A stretch of 64,000 bases of DNA from positions 209,671-273,670 of the forward strand of contig NZ_FZNX01000001.1 of NCBI RefSeq assembly GCF_900188355.1, written 5' to 3'. The translations under genes were made by a program, and so were the position numbers. This document shows positions 51,172 to 61,105 of the stretch, one piece after another (position 1 is the stretch's first letter; the number at the start of each line of letters is the position of its first letter). The DNA is from Lutibacter flavus (GTDB taxonomy: Bacteria; Bacteroidota; Bacteroidia; Flavobacteriales; Flavobacteriaceae). The notes below the pieces were generated by a model that saw only the letters and a program-made list of their open reading frames with translations, did no database searches and was not told the DNA's origin.

Positions 51172-52110
51172 ATGGTAAATAGAAGACATATTAGAATTAA
51201 GGTAATGCAATCGGTTTATGCAATGCTACAATCTAAAAGTGATAACCTTGATAGGGAGGAGAAATTTCTATACAATAGTATAGATAGAATGAAAGATTTG
51301 TATGTTTTAATTTTGCAAATTTTTATTGAAGTAAAAAATATGGAAAAAAAACATATTAATATTTCTCAAAAAAAGCATTTAGCCACACCAGAAGAATTAA
51401 ATCCTAGCACAAAATTTATTGACAATGCAATTATTAAATTGTTTGAAGGTAGTAATTCTTTGTTCGATTATATAGATTCTAAAAAGCTAAATTACTGGTT
51501 ATTAGATGATGAATATATTAAGGACATTTGGAGAAAAACCAAAGAAAGTAGTATTTACCTTGCTTATATGAACTCTGAAACTTCATCATTTCAAAGTGAT
51601 AAAGAATTTATTGCTGAGTTATTTAAGGAAATTATTGCTCCAAATGAAAAACTGGCAGATTATTTTGAAGATAAAAATATTAGTTGGGTAGATGATATTC
51701 CTTTTGTAAATACGTGGGTTTTAAAAACTATAAATCAGTTTAAAATAAACAAACCTTTTATTTTAGGTGACCTTTATAAAGATGAGGATGATAAAAAGTT
51801 TGTAAAAGATTTGTTTAGAAAAGTTGTTCTGAATCATACCGAGTTTGAAAAGGATATTATTGATAAAACGCCTAATTGGGATGCAGATCGAATTGCAGAT
51901 ATTGATATGATTTTAATTAAAATGGCAATTTGCGAATTTTTAAAATTTCCATCAATACCTTCAAGAGTAACTATTAATGAGTATATAGAAATTTCAAAAG
52001 ATTATTCAACTAATAAAAGTAGCTTCTTTATAAATGGAGTGTTAGATAAAATTTTAAAAGATTTTATCGCTTCAAAAAGATTGAATAAAATAGGAAGAGG
52101 ATTATTATAA
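51172..52110 (+). CDS. nusB: Transcription antitermination factor NusB, long Bacteroidota form
   Basis: 312 residues, about twice the usual NusB. It starts MVNRRHIRIKVMQSVYAMLQ, with the NusB RNA-binding arginine stretch; the C-terminal NusB domain (about 170-300) contains DRIADIDMILIKMAICEFLKFP and NEYIEISKDYSTNKSSFFINGVLDKIL. The extra central helical region is normal for this phylum. It works with NusE on boxA RNA in rRNA transcription. DUF1573 and yajC genes follow closely. Confidence 0.94.
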   Translation: MVNRRHIRIKVMQSVYAMLQSKSDNLDREEKFLYNSIDRMKDLYVLILQIFIEVKNMEKKHINISQKKHLATPEELNPSTKFIDNAIIKLFEGSNSLFDYIDSKKLNYWLLDDEYIKDIWRKTKESSIYLAYMNSETSSFQSDKEFIAELFKEIIAPNEKLADYFEDKNISWVDDIPFVNTWVLKTINQFKINKPFILGDLYKDEDDKKFVKDLFRKVVLNHTEFEKDIIDKTPNWDADRIADIDMILIKMAICEFLKFPSIPSRVTINEYIEISKDYSTNKSSFFINGVLDKILKDFIASKRLNKIGRGLL

Positions 52111-52143
52111 TTTTATATTTTTACAAAATAAAACTTTATTACC

Positions 52144-52596
52144 ATGAAAAAATTTACAGCTGTTTGTGTTTTATTAATGAGTATCGCTTTTTTTTCTTGC
52201 AAGGAAAATGCGTCTTCAAAAGTTAACACATCAAACTTAGAAAGTGCAAAAGAAAGAGATGCCGTTATTAATTTAGGATCTGCAATAATTGAATTTGATA
52301 AAACTGAATACGATTTTGGTGAAGTAACAGAAGGAGATTTAGTTGAAGGGTCTTTTGAAGTAACTAATACAGGAAAAGTAGACTTAATTATTACAAGTGC
52401 TAAAGCAACTTGTGGATGTACGGTTCCAGATTGGCCAAAAGAAGCAATTAAACCAGGAGAATCTGGAGAAATAAAATTTACATTTAACTCAAGAGGTAGA
52501 GTTGGTAAACAAAGTAAGTCTATAACATTAAAAACAAATACAGAAAAAGTTACAGAAACCGTACGTATTAAAGGGACTGTAATTAAGAATAGTTAA
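52144..52596 (+). CDS. DUF1573 lipoprotein
   Basis: 150 residues, lipobox SIAFFSC. One DUF1573 beta-sandwich: FDKTEYDFGEVTEGDLVEGSF, then SAKATCGCTVPDWPKEAIKPG and SKSITLKTNT. The CGCT cysteines are typical. Function unknown. The neighbours nusB and yajC are conserved in Flavobacteriia as I recall. Confidence 0.92.
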   Translation: MKKFTAVCVLLMSIAFFSCKENASSKVNTSNLESAKERDAVINLGSAIIEFDKTEYDFGEVTEGDLVEGSFEVTNTGKVDLIITSAKATCGCTVPDWPKEAIKPGESGEIKFTFNSRGRVGKQSKSITLKTNTEKVTETVRIKGTVIKNS

Positions 52597-52625
52597 TATT
52601 ATCATATAAACACACAATTAAAATA

Positions 52626-52946
52626 ATGTATACAACAATTTTATTACAAACAGAAGGTAGTTCATTAACAAGTATGTTACCATTTCTATTAATGTTTGTG
52701 GTTATCTATTTTTTTATGATTAGACCACAAATGAAAAAAGCAAAAAATGAAAAAAAGTTTCAAAGTGAAATAGCTAAAGGAAATAAAATAATTACTTCTA
52801 GCGGAATTCACGGAAAAATTGTAGATATAGTAGATAGTGATAACACAGTTATAATTGAAACTGGAGCGGGGAAAATTAAATTTGAACGTTCAGCTATTTC
52901 TATGGAGCTAAGTAAAAAATATTTAGCACCAACAGAAAAGAAATAA
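52626..52946 (+). CDS. yajC: Preprotein translocase accessory subunit YajC
   Basis: 106 residues. One helix (SMLPFLLMFVVIYFFMIRPQ), then MKKAKNEKKFQSEIAKGNKI and ITSSGIHGKIVDI, the YajC pattern. It associates with SecDF. A terminator follows directly. Confidence 0.95.
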   Translation: MYTTILLQTEGSSLTSMLPFLLMFVVIYFFMIRPQMKKAKNEKKFQSEIAKGNKIITSSGIHGKIVDIVDSDNTVIIETGAGKIKFERSAISMELSKKYLAPTEKK

Positions 52947-52963
52947 CAAATATTACATAAATT

Positions 52964-52993
52964 AAAAAGTGAGCAGAAAAGCTCACTTTTTTT
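52964..52993 (+). terminator. yajC terminator
   Basis: AAAAAGTGAGC, loop AGAAAA, GCTCACTTTTTTT. It ends the nusB-yajC unit only 25 bases before the YbbR start. Confidence 0.85.
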
Positions 52994-53018
52994 GTATATT
53001 TAATATTTATTGGACAAA

Positions 53019-53987
53019 ATGAAAACAGTTGTTAAAACTTCAGGTGTTTCCCTTAGAGATAACCGTAAAATAAAGGTGTTTGTATTCTTTTTAATACTAA
53101 CATCAATAATATGGTTATTAATAGAATTGTCTAAAACATACACAAGTTCAGCAATTTTTAAAGTTGAATATAAAAACTTACCAAGCGATAAATTATTACA
53201 AATTAAACCAGTATCTAAAATTGATATAGCCGTTAAAGCTCCAGGTTTTAATTTATTAAAATATAAAGTAAAGCAACAAAAGCTTAGTTTTGACTTAAAT
53301 AATTTATCGAAAAACAAGAGTTCATATTTTTTATTGCCTAATACCCAATTATCTAGTTTAAACACACAACTTACAGGTGATACTGAAATTTTAAGTGTTT
53401 TAAAGGATACTATTTTTATTGAAATAGGAAAAAATATAACTAAAAAAGTTCCTGTAAATGCAAAAATTGAAATTCAATTTAAATTAGGTTATAATTTTAT
53501 TGAAAAATTGAAAGTTACTCCTGATTCTATACTTATTTCTGGACCTGAAAAATTTATTGATTCAATAAAGGAAATTTCAACTGGCATTTTTAAAATGAAT
53601 GATGTTTATGAAAGCATAAATGAAGAATTAAGTTTGGTAATGCCAAAAAAAGCTAAGAATGTTTCACTATCAACTAATAAAATTAAAATTAAAGGTGAAG
53701 TAGATAAATTTACTGAAGGTAGATTTGTGATACCTGTAACTTTTATAAACGAACCACCTGAATTAAAAGTTAATCCTTTTCCAAAAGAAATTGAGGTTAC
53801 TTATCAGGTTGGACTTTCAAATTTTGGTAAAATAAATGAGAATAGTTTTTTAATAGTTTTTGATTATAACCAATATAAAAATGATACTACAACTCAATTT
53901 TTAACTCCAATAATAAAGCAAAAAAGCGAGTATATTTCCTCATTAAAAATAAATCCAAGTCAAATAGAATTTTTAATACAAAAATGA
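53019..53987 (+). CDS. YbbR-like domain protein
   Basis: 322 residues from the ATG at 53019; the TTG at 53010 in frame is less likely. A helix near the start (VFVFFLILTSIIWLLIELS) is followed by YbbR-type repeats facing the periplasm (FKVEYKNLP..; VKAPGFNLLKY; ILISGPEKFID). CdaR proteins in Firmicutes have this domain, but no diadenylate cyclase is nearby. It overlaps coaE by 4 bases, a conserved pair. Confidence 0.88.
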   Translation: MKTVVKTSGVSLRDNRKIKVFVFFLILTSIIWLLIELSKTYTSSAIFKVEYKNLPSDKLLQIKPVSKIDIAVKAPGFNLLKYKVKQQKLSFDLNNLSKNKSSYFLLPNTQLSSLNTQLTGDTEILSVLKDTIFIEIGKNITKKVPVNAKIEIQFKLGYNFIEKLKVTPDSILISGPEKFIDSIKEISTGIFKMNDVYESINEELSLVMPKKAKNVSLSTNKIKIKGEVDKFTEGRFVIPVTFINEPPELKVNPFPKEIEVTYQVGLSNFGKINENSFLIVFDYNQYKNDTTTQFLTPIIKQKSEYISSLKINPSQIEFLIQK

Positions 53988-54574
53988 TAATTATAGGTTT
54001 AACAGGCGGAATTGGAAGTGGGAAATCTACGGTATTAGAAATGTTTAAAGGCCTTGGAGTTGAAACGTATATTGCAGATGTTGAAGCTAAAAGATTAATG
54101 AATACCAATCCTGAATTAATTACTGATATAAAAAAGCTAATAGGGGAAAAGGCATATATTGATCAGAAACTAAATAGAGCTTTTATTTCAAACGTGGTTT
54201 TTAATAATAAGGATACATTAACTGCACTTAATGCATTAGTTCATCCTAAAGTGCGGTCGGATTTTAAAAATTTTATTAAAAAATCAAGTTCTAAAATTAT
54301 AATTTATGAAGCGGCTATTTTATTTGAAAGTGGCAGTGATAAATTTTGTGATTATATAGTTACTGTTTCTGCAAACTTTGAAGATAAAATAAAAAGAATT
54401 ATTAAAAGGGATGGTGTTTCAAAAGAACAGGTTTTAGAAAGAATGCAACATCAACTCAATGATGAAAGTAAAATAAGAAAATCACATTTTGTTGTTAATA
54501 ATTCAAATTTATCTGATACTAAAATACAAGTTGAAACCATTTTCAATATTTTAGTGAAATTGGATAAAAAATAG
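53984..54574 (+). CDS. coaE: Dephospho-CoA kinase
   Basis: 196 residues. Walker A GLTGGIGSGKST, ADVEAKRLM, HPKVRSDF, EAAILFESG and DYIVTVSANFEDKIKRIIKRDG are the CoaE motifs. It catalyses the last step of CoA synthesis. The ATG overlaps the YbbR stop. Confidence 0.96.
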   Translation: MIIIGLTGGIGSGKSTVLEMFKGLGVETYIADVEAKRLMNTNPELITDIKKLIGEKAYIDQKLNRAFISNVVFNNKDTLTALNALVHPKVRSDFKNFIKKSSSKIIIYEAAILFESGSDKFCDYIVTVSANFEDKIKRIIKRDGVSKEQVLERMQHQLNDESKIRKSHFVVNNSNLSDTKIQVETIFNILVKLDKK

Positions 54575-54666
54575 TATATTTCTTAATATAGTGTTAAAAA
54601 ATTATATTTATTGTTAACTTTAGTTAAAAAAGAATCTTATTAATGTTAAAAGTTTAATTTTGAATA

Positions 54667-56238
54667 ATGGGAAAGAGGATATTTATACTTATCATTGTAT
54701 TAATGAGTATTGCATTGATAGGTATTATAACAGTGCAGGTTTTTTGGATAAAAAATACAATTCATATTACTGAAGAACAATTTACCTCAAATGTTCGATT
54801 TGCATTGGCAAAAGTGTCAGAAGATATAAAAGAACATGAATTTAATGAGTTTTATATTGATATAAGTGAACGATTTAAAGATGAAGGGAAAAAGCTGAAA
54901 TATACGGATGTTAGAAATTATATTTATGAAAAAATAGATACCACTAACAAGGAGCGTTTCACCTATTCACAAAGTATAATTGAAGAGAATTATAAAGTTC
55001 CTTCTGAGTTCTTTGAAAATGATTCTGTAGATTTTAAAGAAATATTCAGTAAAGAAGAAATTGTAATTGTAAAAGATCAAACAATTGATAACCAAGTAAA
55101 TGGGGTTGAAGCTCCTGAGGAGAGATACGTTAAAATTGGAAGATTTGATGGTGCAGAGAAATCTCAATTAGAAAGAGCTTTTGACATTTCTAGAAGTAAA
55201 CTTCCAGTACATCAAAGAGTTAGTAATAAAGAAATTTCTTACAGGTTGGACAGGGAGTTGAAAAGTAAAGGAATTGATACGGATTTTAAATATGGTATTT
55301 ATAGCAACGGATTAGCAACGCAAGTAAAGTCGGGATATTTTAGAAAAGAATTAGGTAAAAGTTATATGGTGCCTATGTTCGCAGATGCCGAAGGAAATAG
55401 TAATTTTCAGTTATTTGTAACATTTCCAGAAAAAAAAGATTATATATTATCTTCAATTTCTAAGCTTTTATTATTATCAGCATTTTTTATTTTAATAATA
55501 ATTATAGCGTTTGTTACTGCATTGTATCAATTAATTAGGCAAAAGCAAATATCGGAGATAAAAACTGATTTTATTAATAATATGACTCACGAGTTTAAAA
55601 CGCCAATTGCAACAATAAATTTGGCTTTGGATGCAATAAAAAATCCAAAAATTATTGGAGATGAAGAAAAAGTGAAGCGTTATGTTAAAATGATTCGTGA
55701 TGAAAATAAGCGTATGCATACGCAAGTTGAAAACGTTTTGAGAATATCTAAACTGGAAAAAAACCAGTTAGATGTTGAAAAAGAAATGATTGATATGCAT
55801 GACATAATTGATGAAGCTATTACTCATGTGGAATTGTTGATAAAAGATAAGGGAGGTTATATTAAAACACATTTTAAAGCAGGTTTTACTGAGGTATTTG
55901 GGAGTGAATTCCATCTAACAAATGTGATAGTTAATATATTAGATAATGGAATTAAGTATTCTGAAGAAGCTCCTAAAATTGATATTTCAACGGATAATTC
56001 AGAAAAATTTGTTGTTATAAAAATTAAGGATCAAGGTATTGGAATGAACAAAAATGTTCAAAAACTTGTATTTAAGAAGTTTTATAGAGAAGAGAAAGGA
56101 AATATTCATAATGTGAAAGGACATGGCTTAGGACTTTCATATGTTAAAAAAATAGTCGAAATTCATCAAGGAGAAATTTATGTTGAAAGTGAAAAAGGAA
56201 TTGGAAGTACTTTCACTCTTAAATTACCCCTAATTTAA
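54667..56238 (+). CDS. Sensor histidine kinase (RprX-like)
   Basis: 523 residues. Two helices (about 5-29 and 263-290) enclose a periplasmic sensor of about 230 residues; His308 is in NNMTHEFKTPIATI. The ATPase has N box NVIVNILDNGIKYSE, G1 KDQGIGM and G2 GHGLGLSYVK. With the OmpR-type regulator 11 bases downstream it forms the widely conserved Bacteroidota pair related to RprXY. A TAATTTTG (54655-54662) lies almost at the start codon, too close to be sure. Confidence 0.93.
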   Translation: MGKRIFILIIVLMSIALIGIITVQVFWIKNTIHITEEQFTSNVRFALAKVSEDIKEHEFNEFYIDISERFKDEGKKLKYTDVRNYIYEKIDTTNKERFTYSQSIIEENYKVPSEFFENDSVDFKEIFSKEEIVIVKDQTIDNQVNGVEAPEERYVKIGRFDGAEKSQLERAFDISRSKLPVHQRVSNKEISYRLDRELKSKGIDTDFKYGIYSNGLATQVKSGYFRKELGKSYMVPMFADAEGNSNFQLFVTFPEKKDYILSSISKLLLLSAFFILIIIIAFVTALYQLIRQKQISEIKTDFINNMTHEFKTPIATINLALDAIKNPKIIGDEEKVKRYVKMIRDENKRMHTQVENVLRISKLEKNQLDVEKEMIDMHDIIDEAITHVELLIKDKGGYIKTHFKAGFTEVFGSEFHLTNVIVNILDNGIKYSEEAPKIDISTDNSEKFVVIKIKDQGIGMNKNVQKLVFKKFYREEKGNIHNVKGHGLGLSYVKKIVEIHQGEIYVESEKGIGSTFTLKLPLI

Positions 56239-56249
56239 TTTAAAAGAAT

Positions 56250-56948
56250 ATGGAAAATAATAGAATTTTATTAGTAGAGGACGATCCAAATTTTGGTACG
56301 GTTTTAAAGGATTACTTATCGTTAAACGATTACAATGTGACACATGCAAAAGATGGGTTAGAAGGATTAATTATGTTTAAAAATGATGATTTTGATCTTT
56401 GTATTTTAGATGTAATGATGCCGAGAAAAGATGGGTTTTCTTTAGCAAAAGATATACGCGCTACAAATTCTGAAGTGCCAATTATATTTTTAACTGCTAA
56501 AACTATGAAAGAAGATGTGTTGAAAGGCTATCAGGCGGGAGCAGATGATTACTTAAATAAACCATTTGATTCTGAGGTTTTATTGTATAAAATTAAAGCA
56601 ATTTTACAGCGTAAAGAGTCTGAGCAAAGTATAGAAGAGGATACATTTGAATTTAAAATTGGTAAGTTTGAGTTCAATTCAAAATTAAGACATCTTTCTT
56701 TTGATGGACAAGAACCTCAAAAGCTTTCACCTAAAGAAAGTAAATTATTAAAAATGTTAGCTGTTCATAAAAATGATTTAATGCCTAGAGAATTAGCACT
56801 TACCAAAATTTGGAGAGATGATAATTATTTTACTTCTAGAAGTATGGACGTTTACATTGCAAAGCTTCGTAAATATTTAAAAAGTGATGAGAATGTTGAA
56901 ATTTTAAACATTCATGGAGAAGGCTTTAGACTAATTGAGAAGACTTAG
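56250..56948 (+). CDS. OmpR-family response regulator (RprY-like)
   Basis: 232 residues. Receiver with Asp54 in FDLCILDVMMPRKDG, FLTAK and NKPF motifs; a C-terminal winged helix (135-230) with SPKESKLLKMLAVHKNDLMP and SMDVYIAKLRKYL. Partner of the preceding kinase. A clear terminator follows. Confidence 0.95.
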   Translation: MENNRILLVEDDPNFGTVLKDYLSLNDYNVTHAKDGLEGLIMFKNDDFDLCILDVMMPRKDGFSLAKDIRATNSEVPIIFLTAKTMKEDVLKGYQAGADDYLNKPFDSEVLLYKIKAILQRKESEQSIEEDTFEFKIGKFEFNSKLRHLSFDGQEPQKLSPKESKLLKMLAVHKNDLMPRELALTKIWRDDNYFTSRSMDVYIAKLRKYLKSDENVEILNIHGEGFRLIEKT

Positions 56949-56968
56949 AAATTATAAATTTTTTTTAA

Positions 56969-57004
56969 AAAAAAGTCATTTTATTTTATTAGAATGACTT
57001 TTTT
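56969..57004. terminator. Terminator between the regulator and the convergent esterase
   Basis: AAAAGTCATT (56971-56980) pairs with AATGACTTTT (56993-57002), loop of 12, T run after. Confidence 0.8.
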
Positions 57005-57014
57005 GTTATTGAAA

Positions 57015-57893
57015 TTAGAAATGTTTTACTATAAAATTTTCTAATTTATTATAAGTGTCAGTTAACGCTGGACCTTCCCACCCGTGACCTTCGTTTTCGT
57101 ATAAGGTAAATTCATTTATTATACCTAACTCATCTAATTTATTATGTAAGTCTATTCCTTGTGAAATTGGGACAAGAGGATCCATTCCACCATAAAACAA
57201 TATTGTTGGAGGCGAACTTTCACTTGCAACATAATAAGGACTTAAAATACTGTAATATTCTGGATTGTCTATATAGTTAACTCCGGTTATAAGTTGAATT
57301 CCACTAATAATATCTGTAAAATCAGGATTATCATAATAATTTTGATCTAAAAAATTGGTAGGACCAATAATACTACAAACCATTTCAACATTATTTAATT
57401 CATCAAAACCGTAAGCGTATAGCATTCCTAAATGTCCGCCAGCGCTAATTCCAATAATCCCAATTCTAGTTGTTATTTCATATTCAGTTGATTTTGATTT
57501 TAAATGTTTAATAACTAACTGTATATCATTTATTTGCATAGGAAAAGGAGACTTTTCTAATGTAGCCAATTGATAGTTAATATTTACAATAGCATAATTT
57601 GGATTTTTATTTTTTAAGTAGGTTACTAAATAATTTAAATCATTTTTATCTCCACTAATCCAGCTACCACCATGAATTAACATAATTACTTTAGTAGTTG
57701 TAACTGATCTATTTTCGGGTAAATAAATATCGTATTTTTGTAGAGATGTAGCTCCATACGAAACATTTATTATTTCTTTTGAAGCTGTAATTTTTGGAAC
57801 ATCAATATAATTGCTGTTTATACAGGAATAAGTACAAATAACAATTATCAATAGAATAGTAAATTTATTTATTAGGTTTAATGTATATTTCAT
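57015..57893 (-). CDS. Alpha/beta-hydrolase lipoprotein (esterase)
   Basis: 292 residues; lipobox IVICTYSC (Cys24). HGGSWISGDKNDL is the oxyanion motif, nucleophile Ser in GIGISAGGHLGML, Asp in GGMDPLVPISQG, His in NEGHGWEG. The BD-FAE/HSL-like core suggests a carboxyl esterase or deacetylase at the envelope. Substrate unknown. Divergent from tsaC with a 34-base gap. Confidence 0.88.
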   Translation of the reverse strand: MKYTLNLINKFTILLIIVICTYSCINSNYIDVPKITASKEIINVSYGATSLQKYDIYLPENRSVTTTKVIMLIHGGSWISGDKNDLNYLVTYLKNKNPNYAIVNINYQLATLEKSPFPMQINDIQLVIKHLKSKSTEYEITTRIGIIGISAGGHLGMLYAYGFDELNNVEMVCSIIGPTNFLDQNYYDNPDFTDIISGIQLITGVNYIDNPEYYSILSPYYVASESSPPTILFYGGMDPLVPISQGIDLHNKLDELGIINEFTLYENEGHGWEGPALTDTYNKLENFIVKHF

Positions 57894-57927
57894 GCCGGTT
57901 AAAAGTAGATAAAAAAGATTATAAAAG

Positions 57928-58548
57928 ATGGCAGAATTTATTAAAATATATGATGAAAATCCTAATGAACGAGAAATAGATAAAGTTGTTTCAGTTCTAA
58001 AAAAAGGAGGATTAATAATTTACCCAACCGATACAGTTTATGGTTTGGGGTGTGATATAACAAATATGAAAGCAATGGAGAAAGTTGCTAAAATAAAGGG
58101 TGTTAAATTAGAAAAAGCTAATTTTTCATTTATTTGTTACGATTTAAGCAATCTTTCTGATTATGTAAAGCAAATTGACACTTCTACCTACAAAATATTA
58201 AAAAAGGCCTTACCAGGTCCTTATACTTTTGTGTTGCCAAGTAATAATAATTTGCCAAAAGCCTTTAAAAGTAAAAAGACAGTTGGTATTCGTATTCCAG
58301 ATAATAATATTATTAGAGAATTGGTAAAAAAATTAGGGAATCCAATTGTTTCTACATCTATTTATGATGAAGATGATTTGATAGAATATACAACTGATCC
58401 GGAATTAATTTTTGAAAAATGGGGTAATATTGTTGATGTTGTTATTGATGGAGGTTATGGAGACAATATACCATCTACTGTTGTAGATTTATCCGATGGT
58501 GAAATAACAGTTTTACGTAAGGGTAAAGGAAGTATTGATGATTTCTAA
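57928..58548 (+). CDS. tsaC: L-threonylcarbamoyladenylate synthase (YrdC/Sua5 family)
   Basis: 206 residues. IYPTDTVYGLGCDITN, then KIKGVKLEKANFSFICYDLS, LPGPYTFVLPSN, and RIPDNNIIRELV are the YrdC motifs. It provides the threonylcarbamoyl group for t6A37 of tRNAs. Length fits the TsaC type without a Sua5 tail. Convergent with the GT2 gene, one base apart. Confidence 0.93.
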   Translation: MAEFIKIYDENPNEREIDKVVSVLKKGGLIIYPTDTVYGLGCDITNMKAMEKVAKIKGVKLEKANFSFICYDLSNLSDYVKQIDTSTYKILKKALPGPYTFVLPSNNNLPKAFKSKKTVGIRIPDNNIIRELVKKLGNPIVSTSIYDEDDLIEYTTDPELIFEKWGNIVDVVIDGGYGDNIPSTVVDLSDGEITVLRKGKGSIDDF

Positions 58549-58549
58549 A

Positions 58550-59560
58550 TTATAATTTATTAATAATATCATTATATTTTTTCTTTCCTAAAACAAAATG
58601 TTGCCAAACAATACTTTTAACTCTGTAATAATCAGTTATTTGATATTGATCTTTTCTTTTATGTAACATGTTGTTTAACTGGGAATAAAAACTAATATGG
58701 GCTTTTAAAATTGAAAAAGTATGAATTGGACGCATTTCAATTAAAAATTTTATTCCTGCAATTCCATCCAATACTAAACGTGTAAAAATAATAACAAATA
58801 ATTGTTTTTTTGGTAAGTTTTTAACCAAAGTAAATAAGCTATTTCTAAAATTTAAAAAAGTTTTTTTAGGACTTTCTTCTTTTAAAGTTGCACCTCCAAC
58901 ATGAAAAACTGTTGAAGCACCTACATATTTTATAGTTTTGTTGGTGTTTTTGGCTCTCCAACATAAATCAATTTCTTCCTGATGTGCAAAATAATCTTCA
59001 TCAAAACCATTTAGTTCATGAAAAACTTTAGATCTAATAAAAAAACAAGCACCTGAAGCCCAAAAAATGTCTTTTGTATCGTTAAACTGTTGATTGTCTT
59101 TTTCTAATTTTGAAAAAATGCGTCCTCTACAAAACGGATAGCCGTATTTATCTACAAATCCTCCACCAGCGCCAGCATATTCAAACAGCTCTTTATTTTT
59201 AAAATCTAAAATTTTTGGTTGAATAATTGCAGTATTTTCTTCATTCTCAAAGGCTGCTATAATTGAATTTAGCCAACCCTCAGTAACTTCTATATCTGAA
59301 TTTACCAACCCATAAATATCAGCATTAATATGCTTTAAAGCGTCATTATAACCTTTTGCAAATCCGCCATTTTCTTTATTTTGAACTATTACAATGTTAG
59401 GGTAATTCTGTTTTATAAAATCTACAGAATCATCAGTTGAAGCGTTGTCAGCAACATAAATTTCAACATTGATTAAGTTACTGTATTTTACAATAGATGG
59501 AAGGAATTTTTCTAACAACTTTTTCCCATTCCAGTTTAATATGACGATGGCTATTTTCAC
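58550..59560 (-). CDS. Glycosyltransferase family 2 (rhamnosyltransferase-like)
   Basis: 336 residues. GT2 start MKIAIVILNWNGKKLLEKFL, ADNASTDDSVDFI, NGGFAKGYN, the DxD-type VNSDIEVTEGW and IRSKVFHELNGFDEDYFAHQEEIDLCWRAK. A helical C-terminus (from about 235) probably lies at the membrane. It adds a sugar to a surface polysaccharide or lipid; acceptor unknown. Confidence 0.9.
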   Translation of the reverse strand: MKIAIVILNWNGKKLLEKFLPSIVKYSNLINVEIYVADNASTDDSVDFIKQNYPNIVIVQNKENGGFAKGYNDALKHINADIYGLVNSDIEVTEGWLNSIIAAFENEENTAIIQPKILDFKNKELFEYAGAGGGFVDKYGYPFCRGRIFSKLEKDNQQFNDTKDIFWASGACFFIRSKVFHELNGFDEDYFAHQEEIDLCWRAKNTNKTIKYVGASTVFHVGGATLKEESPKKTFLNFRNSLFTLVKNLPKKQLFVIIFTRLVLDGIAGIKFLIEMRPIHTFSILKAHISFYSQLNNMLHKRKDQYQITDYYRVKSIVWQHFVLGKKKYNDIINKL

Positions 59561-59606
59561 AAGTACAAACTTAATTTAAAAATTGTAGAATCAAATTAAT
59601 ATTATC

Positions 59607-60056
59607 TTAATTATCTTTATAATTAGGTATGTTTTTTAAAAAAATATATTGCTCATTTTCGGTATCCATTTTACAATAAAAATGTTCTAAACCATTTGTA
59701 GTTATTAAATAATTTGCTTCAAGTTTTAAATTATATCTGGCTATCTGATCAAAAGTATCTTGAGTTATTTTTATTGAAGGTGCTTTACATTCAACAATAA
59801 TATGTGGCAAGCCTTCCGAAGTGAATACCAAAATATCCGTTCGTTTGGTAAGTTTATTAATTGTAAGTTTTTTTTCAACAGCAATTAATGAAATTGGATA
59901 ATTTTTTTCTTCAATTAAATATTGAACAAAATGTTGACGTACCCACTCTTCTGGAGTTAAAACAACATATTTTTTTCTGATGATATCAAAAATAAAATAC
60001 TTATTTTCACTACTTTTGATTCTGAATTTATATATAGGTAAATTCAATTGCTGCAT
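59607..60056 (-). CDS. Type I restriction HsdR_N-like small protein
   Basis: 149 residues. The PD-(D/E)xK-like core is in KRTDILVFTSEGLPHIIVECKAPSI, followed by DQIARYNLKLEANYLITTNG. Such stand-alone HsdR_N proteins sit beside holA in many Flavobacteriia; there is no helicase or methylase nearby, so it is not a restriction system here. Nuclease activity is possible but unproven. Confidence 0.85.
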   Translation of the reverse strand: MQQLNLPIYKFRIKSSENKYFIFDIIRKKYVVLTPEEWVRQHFVQYLIEEKNYPISLIAVEKKLTINKLTKRTDILVFTSEGLPHIIVECKAPSIKITQDTFDQIARYNLKLEANYLITTNGLEHFYCKMDTENEQYIFLKNIPNYKDN

Positions 60057-60085
60057 AGGGCAAAAATGCTAATTTTTTTTTATAA

Positions 60086-61090
60086 ATGAGTGACGTTACT
60101 AAAATAGTTTCTGATATTAAAAACGGAAATATTAAACCTATCTATTTTTTAATGGGTGAGGAGCCATATTATATAGATAAAATTTCAGAATTTATTGAAA
60201 AAAATATATTGGCTGAAGAAGAAAAAGGCTTTAATCAAATGGTTTTATATGGTAGAGATGTTGCAATTGAAGATATTGTAGACAATGCTAAAAGATTTCC
60301 GATGATGTCTGATAGACAGGTGATTATTGTAAAAGAAGCCCAAGATTTGTCTAGAACAATCGAAAAATTAGTTTCCTATGTAAACAATCCTCAGCCTTCA
60401 ACGGTTTTAGTTATTTGTTATAAATATAAAAAAATAGATAAACGAAAGGCTCTTTATAAAGCAGTTCAAAAGGTTGGATTGGCATATGAAAGTAAAAAGC
60501 TTTATGAAAATCAAGTAGCGGACTGGATTAGGAGAGTTTTAAGTGGTAAAAGATACACCATTGAAGCCAAAGCCACTTTAATGCTGGTTGAGTTTTTAGG
60601 AACAGATTTAAGTAAAATAAGTAACGAACTAGATAAATTAATGTTGGTTTTGCCAGCAGGCTCTGTAATTACACCAAAATCTATTGAAGAAAATATTGGA
60701 ATTAGTAAAGACTATAATAATTTTGAACTTCGAAAAGCAGTTGGAGAAAGAAATGTTTTTAAAGTAAACAGAATTATAAATCATTTTGCTCAAAATCAAA
60801 AAGCGAATCCTATGGTAATGTCAATTTCGTTATTGAATAGTTTTTTTACACAATTACTTATTTTTCATAGCCTAAAGGACAAGTCTAAAAATAGTGTTGC
60901 AAAAGCATTAGGAGTGAATCCATTTTTTGTTTCAGATTATTCTATTGCTGCAAAAAATTTTCCAATGCGTAAAGTTTCTCAAGTTATTGGATTATTGCGT
61001 GATGCAGATGTAAAAAGTAAAGGAGTAGGTGCAAATGCTTTACCTGCAGGGGATATTTTAAAAGAATTATTATTTAAAATTATTCATTAA
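60086..61090 (+). CDS. holA: DNA polymerase III subunit delta
   Basis: 334 residues. FLMGEEPYYIDKISEFIEKN, then GRDVAIEDIVDNAKRFPMMS and RQVIIVKEAQDL; the C-terminal collar shows AKALGVNPFFVSDYSIAAKNF and ADVKSKGVG. It loads the beta clamp. A repeat-rich gap follows. Confidence 0.93.
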   Translation: MSDVTKIVSDIKNGNIKPIYFLMGEEPYYIDKISEFIEKNILAEEEKGFNQMVLYGRDVAIEDIVDNAKRFPMMSDRQVIIVKEAQDLSRTIEKLVSYVNNPQPSTVLVICYKYKKIDKRKALYKAVQKVGLAYESKKLYENQVADWIRRVLSGKRYTIEAKATLMLVEFLGTDLSKISNELDKLMLVLPAGSVITPKSIEENIGISKDYNNFELRKAVGERNVFKVNRIINHFAQNQKANPMVMSISLLNSFFTQLLIFHSLKDKSKNSVAKALGVNPFFVSDYSIAAKNFPMRKVSQVIGLLRDADVKSKGVGANALPAGDILKELLFKIIH

Positions 61091-61105
61091 TTTTTTTTGA
61101 ATTAT

